Shown in pieces: positions 25,861 to 35,137 of a stretch of 61,475 bases of DNA. A program made the translations under genes and the position numbers. The stretch lies in the NCBI RefSeq assembly GCF_003012745.1, contig NZ_PXYK01000033.1:1-61475 (forward strand), read 5' to 3'. Each line of letters begins with the position of its first letter. The stretch's first letter is position 1. Source of the stretch: Kumtagia ephedrae. GTDB taxonomy: Bacteria; Pseudomonadota; Alphaproteobacteria; Rhizobiales; Rhizobiaceae. The notes under the pieces were generated by a model, which searched no databases, was not told the DNA's origin, and worked only from the letters and a program-made list of their open reading frames with translations.

Positions 25861-26769
25861 CTACAGCGAGCGCGGCGCGATTTTGGCGCGCGCCGTCAGA
25901 GCAAGGGCAAGAAGCGTCATGGCATAGGGCAGGATGGAGAAGAGTTCCGTCGGAACAAAGCTCATTCCGCTCTGCGCGCGAAGGCCGAGGCTTTCGAAGA
26001 ACGAGAAGAGGAGCGCTCCCGCAAAGGCTCCCGGCACGGACCAGCGACCGATGATGACGACCGCGAGCGCGACGTAGCCGCGGCCATTGGTGAGCCCGTC
26101 ATTGAAGGCGCCGAGCACGCCGAGCGTGATGGCCGCGCCCGCGAGCCCCATCAGCGCGCCACCGAGCGTCAGCGCCACGTAGCGCACCAGCGCCGTATCG
26201 ACGCCTCGCATCTCCGCCCCTGCCGGATCGTCGCCCACCGCCTTCAGAACTATGCCGATACGGGTCTTGGCCAGCACGAAAATTCCCACGACCAGCGCGA
26301 CGAACGTCGCGTAGGTCATCAGGTTCTGTCGGAACAGTATGGGGCCGACGAACGGGATATCGCTCAGGAACGGCACCTTCCATGTCGGCGTCAGCGGCAC
26401 GAAGATCGCCATCTGGCCGGAAGGCTGCCAGAGCTGGAAGAGATAGGACGTAAGCCCGGCGCCTATAAGTGAGATAGCGATGCCGATGACGATCTGGTTG
26501 GCGCCGAGCCGGATGACGGAGACGGCCAGAAGGGCTCCGTAGCAGGCGCCGACCGCGGCGGCGCCGAGAAGCCCCGCCTGCCATCCGGCCATGTGAGCGA
26601 AGACGACCGCGGCAAAGGCCCCCGCTGTCATGATTCCGTCGATACCGAGATTGAGCGTTCCCGCCCGCTCGGTGATCATCTCACCGAGCGCAGCCAAGAA
26701 GATCGGCGCCGCGAGCCGCAGCATGCCGCCAAGCACGATCTGCCAGAAAACGATGTCGGTCCACGTCAC
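25861..26769 (-). CDS. ABC transporter permease, BMP/nucleoside type (module 1, second permease)
   Basis: 302 residues from GTG at 26769, four bases after the upstream permease gene. About nine hydrophobic segments with the branched-chain/nucleoside permease pattern: LGGMLRLAAPIFLAALGEMI followed by TERAGTLNLGIDGIM, the conserved N-terminal block, and GANQIVIGIAISLIGAGLTS. Members such as YufQ/NupQ work with an ATPase, another permease and a BMP lipoprotein to import purine nucleosides. It is the last gene of purine module 1. Confidence 0.92.
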   Translation of the reverse strand: MTWTDIVFWQIVLGGMLRLAAPIFLAALGEMITERAGTLNLGIDGIMTAGAFAAVVFAHMAGWQAGLLGAAAVGACYGALLAVSVIRLGANQIVIGIAISLIGAGLTSYLFQLWQPSGQMAIFVPLTPTWKVPFLSDIPFVGPILFRQNLMTYATFVALVVGIFVLAKTRIGIVLKAVGDDPAGAEMRGVDTALVRYVALTLGGALMGLAGAAITLGVLGAFNDGLTNGRGYVALAVVIIGRWSVPGAFAGALLFSFFESLGLRAQSGMSFVPTELFSILPYAMTLLALALTARAKIAPRSL

Positions 26770-26773
26770 GGGA

Positions 26774-27805
26774 TCATGCCGTCCTTTTTTTTCGCTGCAG
26801 ACCGATCGCGACGATCAGCAGCACCAGCCCCTGCGTCACGACTGCGATCGCTGCCGGTACGGAGGTTCCCATCTGCATCCCCTGGGCACCGGTGGTGAGG
26901 GCCGCAAACATCAGGGAAGCAAGCACGATGCCGAGCGGTCTAAGCCCACCCAGCACTGCGACCAGGATGCCGCCGAAGCCGAGACCGCCGTCGACGCTGG
27001 GGTAGAGCGTGTGGGCGACGCCGGCGACCTGCAGCCAGCCGGCGAGACCGGCAGTGGCCCCGGCGAAAAGAAAGCTTGTCACTACCGCCCGTGGCCGCGA
27101 CAAACCGAGCCGCGCGGCGAGCCCCTCGTTGCTGGCGAAAACCCTGTAGAGGAGGCCCGACCGCGTGCGCATCCACACCATCAGTCCAGCGGCGAGCAGA
27201 ACCACGAAGGCCGCGCCCCAGTGAAGACGCGTGCCCTCGAGCAGGCTCGGCACGAGGGAGGTCTCCGGCAAAGGGGCGCTGCGCGGGGTGGCCGTTTGCG
27301 CGGCCGCGGCAAGCGGCCCCTTGAGAAGCCAGATCAGCGCGAACCCGGCTATGTAATTCAGGAGCAACGTGGAGAGTATCTCGTTGACCTGGACGTAGGC
27401 GCGCAGCAGGCCGGGCAGCAACGCATAGAGCATGCCGCCGAGCACGCCGCCCATGAAGCCGACCGTCAGCAGAACCACGGGCTCGTCGGCCGGTACGGAA
27501 AAGACGAACGCCGTCGAGAGCGCCGCGCCTGCAATCAGTTGCCCCTGGCTGCCAATGGTGAACACGCCGGTCCGAAGTGCCGGCATGACGCCGAGCCCTA
27601 CGATCGCGAGCGGCACGGCGGTGACAAGCGTTTCGGCAAGCAGGTAGCGTTCGCCGAACGCGCCGTGCACCAGCGCCCGCAGCGCGGCGAGAGGATTGGC
27701 GCCAGCCAACCACACCAGCGCCGCTACGACCGCCGCCAACACAGCTGCACCGAGCAGTATTCGCGCAAGCTCGGTCGCCACCCCGTCCGTCGTGCGCCCC
27801 GTCAC
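26774..27805 (-). CDS. ABC transporter permease, BMP/nucleoside type (module 1, first permease)
   Basis: 343 residues from GTG at 27805, overlapping the stop of the flavoprotein gene by GTGA. About ten hydrophobic segments. LRTGVFTIGSQGQLIAGAAL near residues 80-100 is the permease signature, and VNEILSTLLLNYIAGFALIW follows. It resembles YufP/NupP permeases. It pairs with the downstream permease to form the membrane channel of module 1. Confidence 0.92.
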   Translation of the reverse strand: MTGRTTDGVATELARILLGAAVLAAVVAALVWLAGANPLAALRALVHGAFGERYLLAETLVTAVPLAIVGLGVMPALRTGVFTIGSQGQLIAGAALSTAFVFSVPADEPVVLLTVGFMGGVLGGMLYALLPGLLRAYVQVNEILSTLLLNYIAGFALIWLLKGPLAAAAQTATPRSAPLPETSLVPSLLEGTRLHWGAAFVVLLAAGLMVWMRTRSGLLYRVFASNEGLAARLGLSRPRAVVTSFLFAGATAGLAGWLQVAGVAHTLYPSVDGGLGFGGILVAVLGGLRPLGIVLASLMFAALTTGAQGMQMGTSVPAAIAVVTQGLVLLIVAIGLQRKKRTA

Positions 27806-29067
27806 TGATAGAGGCCCGGTTCCGGCTGCCAGCCCGTGAGGACGTGACGGCCGATCTCCGCCTGCTTCCAGTTGACCGGATCGTGCAGGGCGAGGACGCG
27901 GATATTGCGCCAGTAGCGGTCGAAGCCGTTGGCCCGCGCGACCGAGCGCGTTCCCATCAAAGTGTAGATTTCCGAGGCAGCGGCAAGCGATGCCTTGTGG
28001 GCGGCGACTTTGGCGGCATAGACCGGGATGGCGAGCCCCGTGCGATCGATGTCGCCGCGCTCATAGGCATCGAGGAGATCGGCCGCGCTCAGCATCAGGG
28101 TATAGGCGGCAACGAGATCCGCCACGAGCTCGCCGGTCGACCTCTGCGTCAGCGGGTCGTCGGCGGCATTTGCCACCTTGGCCGATGGCCACGGGCGGCT
28201 CTTCGACGGAACGAAGTCGGCCGCCTGGCGCAGGGCGCCGATCGCCGTACCTATCATGATGGCACAGAAGCCGACCTGATAGCGCAAGGAGGCGTGCGGC
28301 GGCGAAAACTGTCCGGGGATCGTCGCGTTCCACAGCGGATCGGTCTGCACCTGGTCGAAGGTGATCGTTCCGGAATCCGTCGCCCTCTGCCCGATCGCGT
28401 CCCAGTCGCGGTGCACGGTAACGCCTTCGGTCGCCGGCGGGATGAGATTGAGCTGCATCCCGGCAAGCGCGTTCTCCGATGCGCCGGGCGCCTGGGGATT
28501 GAAGGCCCAGGTGGCGATGTAGTCGGCTTCGGCTGCCGCAGTCGTGTAGATCTTGCGGCCGTTGACGACGAAACCGCCATCCGGCCGGGCAAGCGCCGTG
28601 GTGGTCATGGGAGCGTCGACCGTGCGGCCGGACTCAGCGACGGCAAGGCCGATGATGGCTCCTTCGTCGACGATTGCACGCGCCAGACGCGGCTTGAGGC
28701 CCTCCGGGCAATAGGTCAGGATCTCACGCACGATCTCGTCATGCACCTTGTAGATCTGGGCAACCGAGCTGTCCGCGATGGCGAGCCGCAGTTGCGCCTC
28801 CATGGACAGGCGGTGGGAGATGCCCAGTCCACCCAGCGATTTCGGCAATATGGCGCGCAGAAATCCGCTTCGCTTCAGGGCCGCGATCGACTCCGTGGGG
28901 TACCGTCCTGTCGCGTCGTTTTCGACGGCGCGTGGCGCAATCTCGCCGCCGATCGCCTTCTGCAGGTCCAGCATGAGCGGAGCGACCTCCGCCGGCAGCG
29001 CAAGCGGCGGAAAGGCTGCGCCGAGGAGCGGAGAAAGTGTGGTCTTTGTCATTCCCTCATCCAGCAT
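27802..29067 (-). CDS. Acyl-CoA dehydrogenase-like flavoprotein (SfnB/DszC type)
   Basis: 421 residues from ATG at 29067, overlapping the adenine deaminase stop (TGATG); an ATG at 29052 is an alternative. The three-part acyl-CoA dehydrogenase fold is present: helical N-terminal domain (about 20-130), beta domain with GLAVAESGRTV and GGFVVNGRKIYTTAAAEADY (about 130-250), and C-terminal helices with YTLMGTRSVARANGFDRYWR (about 385-405). The catalytic base of true acyl-CoA dehydrogenases is not evident. The closest look is to flavin monooxygenases of the SfnB/DszC group, which oxidise S- or N-containing compounds with FMNH2. Its place between adenine deaminase and nucleoside permeases is unusual and suggests oxidation of an imported purine derivative. 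Confidence 0.82.
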   Translation of the reverse strand: MLDEGMTKTTLSPLLGAAFPPLALPAEVAPLMLDLQKAIGGEIAPRAVENDATGRYPTESIAALKRSGFLRAILPKSLGGLGISHRLSMEAQLRLAIADSSVAQIYKVHDEIVREILTYCPEGLKPRLARAIVDEGAIIGLAVAESGRTVDAPMTTTALARPDGGFVVNGRKIYTTAAAEADYIATWAFNPQAPGASENALAGMQLNLIPPATEGVTVHRDWDAIGQRATDSGTITFDQVQTDPLWNATIPGQFSPPHASLRYQVGFCAIMIGTAIGALRQAADFVPSKSRPWPSAKVANAADDPLTQRSTGELVADLVAAYTLMLSAADLLDAYERGDIDRTGLAIPVYAAKVAAHKASLAAASEIYTLMGTRSVARANGFDRYWRNIRVLALHDPVNWKQAEIGRHVLTGWQPEPGLYQ

Positions 29068-30941
29068 CAGACGGCGACGGCCTCGAAACGGGCCGGATCC
29101 ATCGCCCGGTGAATATCGTGCGTATGGCTGGGGCAGCGGCAGCAGACGAGGCCGCCTTTCCTGCCGAGCACGAGGTCGGTGAAGCTTTGCGTCTTGGTTT
29201 CGACAAGCCCGCGTTCGGTAAGGCCGAGATCCGGCACGCCCACCAGCCCGATGAAAGACATGATCAGGAAGGGCGCATGCATCGTGCAGCCGATGGTCCG
29301 GGTGGCGGCGTCGCAAGCGAGCGACTGGTCGCGCACCGTCTCCCATGGCTGGTCGCTCATGCAGCCCGCGACCGGCAGAGGAACGGTCGACAGCACTTCG
29401 CCGTCGGCGACCGTGACGTAGCCGCCGCCGAGAGCCTCGATCGCCCGGGCGGCAAAGGCCAGGTCTGCGTCCAAAGTGCCGACGATCACCAGGTTCTGGT
29501 TCTCGCAATTGGTGGTCGCGGCAATGGCGCCGCGCTTCAGGCCGAAACCCTTGACGAAGCCTATGCCGACATTGAGCGTCGCATGGTGCCGGTCGACGAT
29601 GGCGACCTTGAGCACATCCCTGTCGGTATCACAGGCGACCAGGCCGTCGCGAACGTCGAGTTCGGTGTGGAAGGCGCGCTTGAAGTAGCCGTCATACATC
29701 TCCATCGCCTGCACCCAGGCCTTGTCGCCCTGCGCATTCACCGAGAAGAAGGTTTCGTCGATATCGGGATGAAGATGCATCGTGTTGCGCGTGAATGCCG
29801 GCACTTCGTCGGTGTTCGCGAAAAGCGCCACGCCGTCGCGGGCGACGACCTTGCCGTCGACCAGCACGAGATGCGGCCGCGCTTCGGCGAGATCCTCGAC
29901 CAGCTGCAGATCGGCGATCTTGTTGGGTGTGACCGAGCCTATCAGATGGTCGACCCGGTAGTACGAGGCGGCGTTGAGCGTCGCCATGCGCCAGGCCTTG
30001 AGCGGCTCGACGCCGCACTCGATCGCCTTGCGCACCTGATGATCGATGTGACCCTGGCGGTCGAGGTCCTCCACCAGCTTGTCGTCCGCGCAAAAGGCGA
30101 TGTGGCCGAGCCCATCCTTCAGCGCGGGAATGTCGGCGAAGACCTCGGGAGTGTTGTCGTTCATGCTGCCGGCCATGACCGTCAGCATGGCCCCGAGGCG
30201 CAGCCGCTCGACGACATCCCTTGTCTTGTGGGCGTTGTGGTCGTCCGAGATGCCGCCGGCGAGATAGCTCCATAACGGCTCGTTCTCGAGCAGCGCGGTG
30301 TGGCCGGTGATGCGCTTGCCGGCCGAGATCGCCGCGACCTGCTTGCGAGCGGAGGACTCGTCCAGGTTGAAGGGGTTGGATTCGCCCAGCGTGGCGGCAT
30401 CCGGACGCTGCACGCGTGCGGCGATCTGCTCGGTGGTCAGGTGCGCGCCGCCGAGTTCAAGCTCGGGAGCCTGCGGCACCTTGTGGGAGACCTGGCGCAG
30501 GATGCGCAGCGGCGTCGTCGTCGAGCCCATGAAATCGAGCCCGGCCTCACCCAGCACGTTGGCGATGCAATTGGCGTCGGCGAGCACGGTGGTCGTGCCC
30601 TTCGGCACCGACAGGCGCGCCAGTTCGCCGGGCACGAGCTTGGTATATTCGATATGCAGGTGGACGTCGATGAAGGTCGGGGCGACGAAGTATCCGGTCG
30701 CGTCTATGACATTGTCGCATTCGAAGTGCCCGACCGGCGTGATTGCCGCGATATGGCGCCCGCTGATGACGACGTCGCGCTCGAGAATTTCGCCGATATG
30801 CAGCGCCAGCACCTTGCCGCCGCGAAGGATCAGATCCGGTTTTTCCTTGCCCGCCGCGACGAAGCGCATGCGCATCAGCTCGGCGACAGACGGCGCCCAG
30901 GCGGCCCCGGTCGCGGGATAGGTGAGCGGTTCGTCGCTCAT
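29067..30941 (-). CDS. ade: Adenine deaminase
   Basis: 624 residues, typical for bacterial adenine deaminases of the amidohydrolase superfamily (COG1001). It should convert adenine to hypoxanthine and ammonia. The metal-binding motif VHLHIEYT (H94, H96, E98) follows the beta-sandwich N-terminus. ITGHTALLENEPL, GISDDHNAH and the C-terminal CRCPSHTHDIHR segment are family features. Some relatives prefer N6-methyladenine or other modified adenines, so the substrate may be a variant. It overlaps the ATPase gene upstream (ATGA) and the flavoprotein gene downstream. Confidence 0.9.
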   Translation of the reverse strand: MSDEPLTYPATGAAWAPSVAELMRMRFVAAGKEKPDLILRGGKVLALHIGEILERDVVISGRHIAAITPVGHFECDNVIDATGYFVAPTFIDVHLHIEYTKLVPGELARLSVPKGTTTVLADANCIANVLGEAGLDFMGSTTTPLRILRQVSHKVPQAPELELGGAHLTTEQIAARVQRPDAATLGESNPFNLDESSARKQVAAISAGKRITGHTALLENEPLWSYLAGGISDDHNAHKTRDVVERLRLGAMLTVMAGSMNDNTPEVFADIPALKDGLGHIAFCADDKLVEDLDRQGHIDHQVRKAIECGVEPLKAWRMATLNAASYYRVDHLIGSVTPNKIADLQLVEDLAEARPHLVLVDGKVVARDGVALFANTDEVPAFTRNTMHLHPDIDETFFSVNAQGDKAWVQAMEMYDGYFKRAFHTELDVRDGLVACDTDRDVLKVAIVDRHHATLNVGIGFVKGFGLKRGAIAATTNCENQNLVIVGTLDADLAFAARAIEALGGGYVTVADGEVLSTVPLPVAGCMSDQPWETVRDQSLACDAATRTIGCTMHAPFLIMSFIGLVGVPDLGLTERGLVETKTQSFTDLVLGRKGGLVCCRCPSHTHDIHRAMDPARFEAVAV

Positions 30942-32452
30942 GGTGCTATCTCCATTCCATTGAGGCCCGTCATTGCCTGTCCGAGCAGGGTCATGTCGAC
31001 AGGTCGGGCAAGATCGAACTCCGCCACGATGCGGCCGTTGGTGATGACGATCATGCGATGTCCGAGTTCCAGGAGTTCATCGAGGTCCGCCGAGATGACC
31101 ACGACCGCCGCTCCAGCGGCGGCAGCCTTCGCCAGCGCGGCGCGGATGGTGGCGGCCGCGGCAAGATCGAGCCCCTGCGTGGGGCCGTGCGCCACGACCA
31201 CACCGGGAGCACGGGCGAGTTCGCGGCCGACGAGAAGCTTCTGCTGGTTGCCGCCGGAAAGACCCCCGGCGATCGCATCGGGATCGGGCGGCCGAACGTC
31301 GAAATCCGCGATGATGCGCTTGCCGTGGTCATGTTCGGCCGATCGATCGCGCATGCCCGGAAACCGCCGGAACGCCTTGCCTCCCATCTCGAAGAGGCTG
31401 GCATTCTCGAAGATCGTCAGATCGGCGACGATCCCGTCGGCCCGGTTTTCCGGAATGAACGCCAGGCCCAGGCACGTGGAGCCGTCCGGGTCACCGGTGA
31501 CGTCGATCGCATCGATCTCTACGCGTCCGCCATTCACGGCCCGCAGCCCGGCCAGCGCTTCCGCCAGCGCCGGCTGGCTGACACCCGCCACCCCTGCGAC
31601 CGCCAAGATTTCGCCCTGCCGTACCTCCAGAGAGATGCCGTCGAGTATCAACTGATCCTCGTCCCGGAGCATCAGGCCGGAGACCTTCAGGCGCCGCCAC
31701 TCGCTGGTCGCGGCCGCGCGTGTCGCCCTGCCCCGATCGCGGTCGCCAACCATAAGGCGCGCCACCTCGTTGGTGTCGAGCCCCGCTGTCGTGCCGTCCA
31801 AAATGACCTTGCCGCCGCGCAGAACGGTGAGGCTGTCGGCACCCTCCATGACCTCGGCAATGCGGTGGGTGACCAGCGCCACCGAGGTTCCGGCGGCCGC
31901 CAGGCGGCGAATAGTCCTGACGAGACGGTCGATCTCGACCGGCCCAAGCGCCGAGGTAGGCTCGTCGAGCAGCAGGATGCGCGCGCCGGCGGTGACCGCC
32001 GAGACGATCTCGCCGAGCTGGCGGCCGGCCAGGCTGAGGCGCTCGACCGGAGACGTCAGGTCGAGCGAGACGTCCATGTCCGCGGCCGCCTCCTGGAGCC
32101 GCGAAAGCGCGCCGGCGCGATCGAGCCTCAGGCCGCGTCCGGCCAGCAGGTGGTTGTCGACGATGGACAGCGTCGAAACAAAGGAAAGCGCCTGCGGCAC
32201 GAAGCCTATTCCGGCCGCGATGGCCTGGCGCCTCGACCATGGCCCTACAGCCGCCCCGTCGAGGACGAACTCTCCGGTATCGCGCGGAACAATGCCGGCG
32301 ATGATTTTCGCCAGCGTGGACTTGCCCGCTCCGTTCTCGCCGACGATCGCGCGGATGCGCCCGCGCTCCAGATCGATCGCGGCACCGGAAAGGGCCGATA
32401 TCGATCCGAAGCGCTTGTCCACGTCCTTGAGACTGACGAGCATATCCGACAC
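30938..32452 (-). CDS. ABC transporter ATP-binding protein, two NBDs (module 1)
   Basis: 504 residues from GTG at 32452 (or ATG at 32443). The first nucleotide-binding domain (about 1-245) has Walker A GENGAGKST and a signature reading LSLAGRQ in place of LSGGQ. The second (about 255-500) has a degenerate Walker A (GVAGVSQ) and an intact LSGGNQQK. This asymmetry is normal for the RbsA/NupO-type double ATPases of nucleoside importers. It lies 12 bases after the BMP gene and overlaps ade by ATGA. Confidence 0.93.
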   Translation of the reverse strand: MSDMLVSLKDVDKRFGSISALSGAAIDLERGRIRAIVGENGAGKSTLAKIIAGIVPRDTGEFVLDGAAVGPWSRRQAIAAGIGFVPQALSFVSTLSIVDNHLLAGRGLRLDRAGALSRLQEAAADMDVSLDLTSPVERLSLAGRQLGEIVSAVTAGARILLLDEPTSALGPVEIDRLVRTIRRLAAAGTSVALVTHRIAEVMEGADSLTVLRGGKVILDGTTAGLDTNEVARLMVGDRDRGRATRAAATSEWRRLKVSGLMLRDEDQLILDGISLEVRQGEILAVAGVAGVSQPALAEALAGLRAVNGGRVEIDAIDVTGDPDGSTCLGLAFIPENRADGIVADLTIFENASLFEMGGKAFRRFPGMRDRSAEHDHGKRIIADFDVRPPDPDAIAGGLSGGNQQKLLVGRELARAPGVVVAHGPTQGLDLAAAATIRAALAKAAAAGAAVVVISADLDELLELGHRMIVITNGRIVAEFDLARPVDMTLLGQAMTGLNGMEIAP

Positions 32453-32464
32453 GTCGCCGTTCTC

Positions 32465-33454
32465 TTATTCGAAGAAATTGGGCAGCGTCTTCTTGCCGCT
32501 TTCGAGATCGGCGATCAGCGCCTCGACCTGGTTCTTCAGATCGGCAGGCAGGCTTTCGCCGACCTCACGAACTTCGGTCATCACGAGGCCCTTGTTGGCG
32601 ATGCCGGAAACGAAGAACTTGTTGCCGAAGCTGCCGGCCTTGATGTCGTCCACATAGGCCTTGTAGGTCGGGTACATGTCGAGCACGACGGATGCGATGT
32701 TGACCTTCTCGGCAAAACCGCCGGCCTCGCCCGTCACGCCGATCGTCAGCGCGCCTTCCTGTCCGGCCGCGGCGGCGACGCCGTTGCCGATGCCGTCCCC
32801 TGACGTCCAGATGAGGCCGGCGCCCTGCGCGATCATGCCCCTGGTCACCTCGGCGGCCTTCTGGGCGTCGTCGAAGGAACCGGTATAGGTTTCGACGAAG
32901 GCGGCCGACGCGTTGCCTTCCTTCAGGCCGGCCTTGAAGCCGTTATGGGAAGCCTTGACGAAGGGAAGGTCCGGACCGCCGACCATGCCGAACGTGGTGA
33001 CGCCGGCAAGCTTGCCGGCAATGAAGCCCCCGAGATAGCCCTGCTGTCCGAAATCATAGGTCCAGCCGTCGACATTGGCGATCAGACGGTCGGCGAGATC
33101 CGGTCCGCCGGACGCGGCGAAATGCACCTTGGGAAAGTCGGGCGCGATTTTCAGGATCGGGTCGGAAAGCTCGATGCCGTGACCGATGACGAGGTCATAG
33201 CCCTGCGACGCATACTGGCGGATGACGGGCTCGGACTTTGACGGGTCGGCCATTTCCTCGCGGAGTTCGAACGTGATGTCACCGTCCTTGGCAAGCTTCT
33301 CGGCAGCCTCGCGGGCGACCTGGTTGAACGACCCGTCATTGGCATGGCCGGGCACGAGGAGAGCGACCTTGAGGGGATCGGCGAATGCGGCGCCAGCGGA
33401 AAGGCTGGCGAACACGACGGTGGCGGCAAGACTGATCTGACGCAGTGTTTTCAT
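32465..33454 (-). CDS. BMP family substrate-binding protein (module 1)
   Basis: 329 residues from ATG at 33454 with AAGGAA upstream. A signal peptide ends near GAAFA (residues 22-26). The mature part begins PLKVALLVPGHANDGSFNQV, the usual BMP/Med domain start, and continues with VIGHGIELSDPI and GYLGGFIAGKLAG. BMP proteins such as PnrA and NupN bind purine nucleosides in the periplasm. There is no lipobox, so it is free in the periplasm. Its ATG overlaps the stop of the secreted unknown protein (ATGA). Confidence 0.92.
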   Translation of the reverse strand: MKTLRQISLAATVVFASLSAGAAFADPLKVALLVPGHANDGSFNQVAREAAEKLAKDGDITFELREEMADPSKSEPVIRQYASQGYDLVIGHGIELSDPILKIAPDFPKVHFAASGGPDLADRLIANVDGWTYDFGQQGYLGGFIAGKLAGVTTFGMVGGPDLPFVKASHNGFKAGLKEGNASAAFVETYTGSFDDAQKAAEVTRGMIAQGAGLIWTSGDGIGNGVAAAAGQEGALTIGVTGEAGGFAEKVNIASVVLDMYPTYKAYVDDIKAGSFGNKFFVSGIANKGLVMTEVREVGESLPADLKNQVEALIADLESGKKTLPNFFE

Positions 33455-34047
33455 GGAGCCTGTTCCTTCGGAGCCGTGGTTGCGTTGTCGGTTGCGAATG
33501 TGAGCGACGCCGGATCGAGGCTGGGGCCGTCGAAGCGGTTGCTGAATCTGTTCTTCTGGGCGATCGCCGCCCCGGTCGTGATCTCGAAGCACGGGTCGAG
33601 GATCGGCCGCGAAATTCCGAGCATTTCCGCAGGCACGCACAGAACCGAGAAGCGGCCGTAGGGCTCGGCCTCGATGGAAGCGTCCAGCGCGCCGGCGCGG
33701 CTTTTCGAGATCAGCGCGGCCGTCGACAGAAAACCGGCGGGCGAGGGCGTGCCGTCGCAGGCCATCCCGCCCGGGCAGACAAGGTGCCGCATCGTCCCGT
33801 CGGCATCGACCGCGACCGCTTCGCGCGACCGCTCCGCCCAGGCCGGAGCACCACCGAGGATGGACACCACGTCACCGTCGCGGCTGATGTCGATCGCCGC
33901 CATGTAGGTCGGCTCCACCTTGGAGCCGGATACCGCGAAACGTTCCGGGAGGCTCCTTGCCCATTGCAAGAGGTCGGTGCCAGCCGCCGCGGCGGGCGCT
34001 TCCGCGAACGCGAGAGCGACGATTGCAAGGGCGAGGTGTCTCACCAT
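33451..34047 (-). CDS. Secreted four-cysteine protein of unknown function
   Basis: 198 residues from ATG at 34047, overlapping the end of the adenosine deaminase gene by seven bases. A signal peptide (residues about 1-22, ending AAAAG) is clear. The mature protein has no recognised domain and contains four cysteines in two pairs, CPGGMAC and VLCVP...PC, compatible with two disulfides in the periplasm. It is translated between add and the BMP gene, with overlaps on both sides, so it is part of the importer operon. A role in processing or presenting the substrate outside the inner membrane is only a hypothesis. Confidence 0.78.
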   Translation of the reverse strand: MVRHLALAIVALAFAEAPAAAAGTDLLQWARSLPERFAVSGSKVEPTYMAAIDISRDGDVVSILGGAPAWAERSREAVAVDADGTMRHLVCPGGMACDGTPSPAGFLSTAALISKSRAGALDASIEAEPYGRFSVLCVPAEMLGISRPILDPCFEITTGAAIAQKNRFSNRFDGPSLDPASLTFATDNATTAPKEQAP

Positions 34048-35030
34048 CTTGCGAGGGCCTCCAGCAGGGAGGTCTTCAGCGCGTCCGGGGCGAAGGAGGC
34101 GCGAATAGAGGTTTCCGCGACACCTCTGCACGTTTCCTTGTCCCAGGCGAAGGCGTCGGCCGTGCGGGCATACTCCGCGGCAAGGTCGGTGCGCAGCAGG
34201 GCGGGATCGTCGGTATTGACCGAAACCGGCACGCCGGCGCGACGCAGAAGCTCGATCGGATGCTCGCCCAGCGTCCTGTAGAGGCCGAGCACGAGGTTGG
34301 AACTCGGACAGACCCCGAGCGCGATCTGGCGATCGGCCAGGATCTCCACAAGCGCGGGATCCTCGATGGCGCGAACGCCGTGGTCGATGCGGTCCGCGCC
34401 GAGCAGGAAGATCGCGTCGCGAACCCCTTCTGGTCCGCTGGATTCGCCGGCATGAGCGGTGCGCCCGAGACCGCCGCGTCCGGCGATCTGGAAAGCCTCC
34501 GCGAATTTCTCGCCGGTGCGGCCGGATGCAGCTTCGTTGCCGTCGACCGAAAGCGCGACGACCCGCGGATGCTTCAACCGGAGCAGTTCCTCGACCAGCG
34601 CGACGGCTTCCACGCAGGATTGCTGCCGCAGAAGCGACACGCACAGGCCGACCGGCGGGAGGCCATCCGCTTCGGCTGCGCGAAAACCCTCGTCGAGCCC
34701 TTCCACCAGTCCGGACAAATTACCCCGCCAGCCCGACCAGTGCGTCGGATTGACGATCACATCGGCGTAGCCGACGCCGGAATCCGCCATCCGCCGGGAA
34801 AAGGCATAGGCCGACCTGGCGAGCTGATCCTTGCTGCGCGACAGGCCGCAGATGAAATCGAGGAACCGGAGAAAATCCGCGAGGCCCTGAAATTCCAGCA
34901 ACCGCTCTTCCGGCCGGGGCAGAGGTGTACCGTTCTCGCGCGCGAGCTCCACGATCGTCTCGGTGGAGAAGCAGCCTTCGAGATGGATATGGATTTCCGC
35001 TTTCGGCAGCGATTTGAAGTCCGTCGACAC
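34041..35030 (-). CDS. add: Adenosine deaminase
   Basis: 329 residues from GTG at 35030, chosen because it gives the normal adenosine deaminase N-terminus (STDFKSLPKAEIHIHLEG). Upstream in-frame GTG 35096 and TTG 35135 cannot be ruled out. Zinc ligands HIH (H14, H16), the catalytic block TAHAGE near residue 200, RIDHGV near 225 and NTDDPA near 280 are all present. It should convert adenosine (or an N6-substituted adenosine) to inosine. It opens the module 1 operon, followed by the secreted protein and the transporter. Confidence 0.93.
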   Translation of the reverse strand: MSTDFKSLPKAEIHIHLEGCFSTETIVELARENGTPLPRPEERLLEFQGLADFLRFLDFICGLSRSKDQLARSAYAFSRRMADSGVGYADVIVNPTHWSGWRGNLSGLVEGLDEGFRAAEADGLPPVGLCVSLLRQQSCVEAVALVEELLRLKHPRVVALSVDGNEAASGRTGEKFAEAFQIAGRGGLGRTAHAGESSGPEGVRDAIFLLGADRIDHGVRAIEDPALVEILADRQIALGVCPSSNLVLGLYRTLGEHPIELLRRAGVPVSVNTDDPALLRTDLAAEYARTADAFAWDKETCRGVAETSIRASFAPDALKTSLLEALARW

Positions 35031-35137
35031 GTGTGCTGAAGCCCCGGATTTTCCTTGGTTCCGGCTGAGGAGCTTCCAGCTTTTTCGCAGGTGCACAAGA
35101 GCAATTTCACGTTCGAACCGTGCGACGGAATGCAACG

